Assembly: GCF_004919095.1 (NCBI RefSeq)
Contig: NZ_STGJ01000010.1
Location: 1 to 64,000, forward strand
Length of the DNA: 64,000 bases
Direction of reading: 5' to 3'
From: Crenobacter intestini
Lineage (GTDB): Bacteria; Pseudomonadota; Gammaproteobacteria; Burkholderiales; Chromobacteriaceae
This document shows, one piece after another, positions 61,576-64,000 of this stretch. The first letter of the stretch is position 1, and each line of letters begins with the position of its first letter. The notes under the pieces were generated by a model. It had not been told where the DNA came from. It worked only from the letters and a program-made list of their open reading frames with translations, and ran no database searches. A program made the position numbers and the translations under genes.

Positions 61576-64000
61576 ATGAAGCCCCATTACCTGACTCCCC
61601 TGTTTTCCCCGCGCAGCGTCGCCGTCGTCGGCGCGAGCGACACCCCGGGCTCGGTCGGCCAGGCCGTGTTCGCCAACCTGCTCGCCGGCAACTTCCAGGG
61701 CAAGCTCTACCCGGTCAACCTCAACCACAAGACGGTCGGCGGCGTGCCGGCGACCGCGTCCGTGCGCCAGATCGAGGCGCCGATCGAGCTGGCGATCGTC
61801 ACCACCGCGCTCAGGACCTTGCCCGCGATCATGCGCGACTGCGGCAAGAAGGGCGTGCAGGCGATGCTGTTGGCCAAGGAGTTTTCCGACAGCGAAGAAT
61901 CCGACCGCGAACTGATGGCCGAGGCGCTCGCCATCGCGCGCGAACACGGCATTCGCGTGCTCGGCCCCAACGTGCTCGGGCTGATGCGCCCGGTCGCCGG
62001 CTTCAACGCGACCAACTACACGAGCCGGGTCAAGGCGGGCAACCTAGCGCTGGTGTCGCAGTCGTCGGCGCTTTGCACGGCGATGCTCGACTGGGCCGAC
62101 AGCAAGGGGATCGGCTTTTCCAGCGTGATCTCGGTGGGCACCGCGCTCGACGTCGACTTCGGCGAGATTCTCGACTACCTGGTCGCCGACAGCTTCACGC
62201 AGGGCATCCTGCTGCACGTCCACCATATCCACGACGCGCGCCGTTTCATGAGTGCGCTCAGGGCCGCCGCGCGTACCAAGCCGGTGGTGGTGATCAAGTC
62301 CGGCCGCCACGACGACGAAGAGGCGGCCGAGCTGACGCTGCACCCGCACATGCTCGAGAGCAGCGACGTGTTCGACGCCGCGCTCTCGCGCGGTGGCGTG
62401 CTGCGCGTGCAGACCATCGCCCAGCTGTTTACCGCGGCCAAGGTGCTGGCCGCCAACTACCGGGTCGGCGGACGGCGGCTGGCGATCGTCACCAACGGCA
62501 TCGGTCCGGGCGTGCTCGCCGCGGACAGCGCGCGCGCCAACGGGGTCGAGCTCGCCCGCCTGTCGCCCGAGACCGTTGCCCGCCTCGACGACGTGCTGCC
62601 GCGCAACTGGTCGCGCGGCAACCCGGTCGACATCATCGGTGACGCCTCGCCGGTGCGCTTTCGCAGCGGGGTCAAGGCCTGCCTGGACGACCCGGGCGTC
62701 GACGGCGTGCTGGTGGTCTTCACGCCGCAGGCCGGCACCGACCACCTGACCACCGCCCAGTTGATGGTCGGGCTGCAGCGGGAGACCGGCAAGCCCATCT
62801 TCCTGTCGTGGCTGGGCGACGCCAAGGTGTCCGAGAGCCGCGAGCTGTTTTCCAAGAACAAGTGCGCGCACTTTAGGGCGCCCGAGTTCGCGATCGAGGT
62901 TTTCCGCAACCTCGCGGCCTACCACGAGAACCAGCAATTGCTGCTGCAGACGCCGGGGCCGCTCGAGGGCGAGCGGCGCGCGCCCGACCTGGCCGCCGCG
63001 CGCGAGGTGATCGACGGCGCGCTCGCCGAAGGGCGTCGCCTGCTCTCCGAGCGCGAGTCCAAGGCGGTGCTCGCCGCGTTCGGCGTGCCGGTCAACCGCA
63101 CCGAACTGGCCCGCAGCGAGGACGAGGCGATCGCGCTGGCTGCCGGGATCGGCTACCCAGTGGTGCTCAAGGTCGACTCGCCCGACATCATCCACAAGTC
63201 GGACGTCGGCGGGGTCGAGCTCAATATCGGCAACGAGGCGAGCCTGCGCCAGGCGTGGGCCGGCATTGTCGAGGGGGTGCGCCGGCTGCGCCCGGACGCG
63301 CGGCTCTCCGGCATTTCGGTGCAAGCCATGAAGAAGCGCGGGCACGCGCGCGAGGTGATGGTCGGCGTCAGCCACGACGAGACCTTCGGCCCGGTCATGC
63401 TGTTCGGCGCCGGCGGCATCGCGGCCGAGGTGCTGCAGGACTACGCGCTGTCGCTGCCGCCGCTGAACGACTACCTGGTCGGGCGCATGGTCGCGCGTAC
63501 CCGGGTCGGCAAGACGCTGGGCGCGTTCCGCAACCTGCCGGCGATCGACCAGGACGCGTTGCAGGAGGTGCTGCTCAGGGTCTCGGAGATGGTGTGCGAG
63601 CTGCCGCAGATCCGCGAGCTGGACGCCAACCCGCTTCTGGTCGACGAAAACGGCGTGCTCGCGCTGGACGCGCGCATCATCGTGCAGGCGGTCGAGCCCG
63701 ACACGCTGCGTTACCGCCATATGGCGATCATGCCGTACCCGACGCACCGCGTCAGCGAGGCCGCCCTGACCGATGGCACGCGCGTGCGAATCCGCCCGAT
63801 CCGTCCGGAGGACGCGCAGATGCAGCAGGCGTTCGTGCGCAACCTGTCCGACGAGAGCCGCTACAACCGCTACCTGTCGAGCATCAAGCAGCTGTCGCAG
63901 CAGATGCTGGTACGTTTCACCCAGCTTGATTACGACCGCGAGATGGCGCTGGCGATGGTGCGCGACGGCGAGGCGGGCGAGGAAATGCTCGCCGTCGCCC
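61576..64000 (+). CDS. Pat/PatZ-type protein lysine acetyltransferase, 3' end outside window
   Basis: At least 808 aa are open to the last base with no stop. Residues about 1-690 are an NDP-forming acyl-CoA-synthetase-like region: LFSPRSVAVVGASDTPGSVG (CoA-binding Rossmann), VLGPNVLGLMRP, VSQSSALCTAMLDWADSKGI, and the ATP-grasp part GIGYPVVLKVDSPDIIHKSD. From about 720 a GNAT domain begins (TRVRIRPIRPEDAQMQQAFV) and is cut before its acetyl-CoA loop. This is the Pat/PatZ/Pka architecture (about 886 aa in E. coli), which acetylates and inactivates acetyl-CoA synthetase and other enzymes. ATG at 61576 with a weak GGAA site. It is divergent from nadA. Confidence 0.9.
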   Translation, partial: MKPHYLTPLFSPRSVAVVGASDTPGSVGQAVFANLLAGNFQGKLYPVNLNHKTVGGVPATASVRQIEAPIELAIVTTALRTLPAIMRDCGKKGVQAMLLAKEFSDSEESDRELMAEALAIAREHGIRVLGPNVLGLMRPVAGFNATNYTSRVKAGNLALVSQSSALCTAMLDWADSKGIGFSSVISVGTALDVDFGEILDYLVADSFTQGILLHVHHIHDARRFMSALRAAARTKPVVVIKSGRHDDEEAAELTLHPHMLESSDVFDAALSRGGVLRVQTIAQLFTAAKVLAANYRVGGRRLAIVTNGIGPGVLAADSARANGVELARLSPETVARLDDVLPRNWSRGNPVDIIGDASPVRFRSGVKACLDDPGVDGVLVVFTPQAGTDHLTTAQLMVGLQRETGKPIFLSWLGDAKVSESRELFSKNKCAHFRAPEFAIEVFRNLAAYHENQQLLLQTPGPLEGERRAPDLAAAREVIDGALAEGRRLLSERESKAVLAAFGVPVNRTELARSEDEAIALAAGIGYPVVLKVDSPDIIHKSDVGGVELNIGNEASLRQAWAGIVEGVRRLRPDARLSGISVQAMKKRGHAREVMVGVSHDETFGPVMLFGAGGIAAEVLQDYALSLPPLNDYLVGRMVARTRVGKTLGAFRNLPAIDQDALQEVLLRVSEMVCELPQIRELDANPLLVDENGVLALDARIIVQAVEPDTLRYRHMAIMPYPTHRVSEAALTDGTRVRIRPIRPEDAQMQQAFVRNLSDESRYNRYLSSIKQLSQQMLVRFTQLDYDREMALAMVRDGEAGEEMLAVA

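Noticed and set aside
61545-62642. An Arg-rich 365-codon frame over the start of the acetyltransferase gene
   Set aside because: It is another frame of the real gene, which starts at 61576 and stays open to the window end.

Overview
The window is a GC-rich chromosomal segment with about 60 protein genes, two tRNA genes and no mobile element, rRNA or CRISPR array. The gene content suggests a betaproteobacterium, probably of the Chromobacteriaceae/Neisseriales type: a 180-kDa NAD-glutamate dehydrogenase, phhA-hpd with an Lrp-type regulator, an NlpD lipoprotein with surE-pcm, monofunctional RelA and Hsp33. That placement is inferred from gene content only.

Layout. (1) 0.2-7.1 kb: an ArgR-like AraC regulator, a basic amino-acid binding protein and, divergently, gdhB; together this looks like an arginine/glutamate catabolic locus. 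(2) 7.3-11.7 kb: a four-gene polyamine-type ABC importer (ATPase, binding protein, two permeases) with a terminator-like hairpin after the binding protein. (3) 11.7-14.4 kb: housekeeping genes (small lipoprotein, dut, coaBC, radC). (4) 14.7-19.4 kb: ribose operon rbsK-D-A-C-B, in which RbsB carries a lipobox. (5) 19.5-25.9 kb: a frameshifted NAD-binding protein, a secreted hypothetical protein, a cNMP/CBS/nucleotidyltransferase protein coupled to a DEDDh exonuclease, a class II amidotransferase, an HslV-like Ntn hydrolase, hslO, and an NTF2-AraC fusion regulator. (6) 26.0-34.4 kb: a polyamine-related island with a cupin, a gamma-glutamylputrescine-oxidase-like flavoenzyme, three PotF-like binding proteins, a TetR regulator and a lipoprotein amidohydrolase, but no permeases. 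(7) 34.5-44.9 kb: DsrE-like, DUF1415, kup, a GST, benE, relA, mutY, a THUMP methyltransferase and marC. (8) 45.1-53.6 kb: the least understood stretch. It has a two-gene ATGA-coupled unit (a PhoU/DUF47-like helical protein, frameshifted here, and a PPDK-like phosphotransferase lacking the pyruvate barrel), then an ACP-acyl-AMP ligase-acyltransferase fusion, an Acg-type nitroreductase and a DUF6544-like protein. (9) 53.6-56.6 kb: two identical tRNA-Phe genes beside the phenylalanine catabolic genes phhA-hpd and a divergent Lrp-type regulator. (10) 56.6-64 kb: an HDAC-family deacetylase, nlpD-pcm-surE, nadA, and a Pat/PatZ-type lysine acetyltransferase cut off by the window end.

The best candidates for undescribed biology are the coupled PhoU-like/truncated PPDK pair at 45.1-48.7 kb and the permease-less polyamine island at 26-34 kb, where a lipoprotein hydrolase sits among three binding-protein paralogues. 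Functional statements rest on motifs and family knowledge read by eye; no database search was run.
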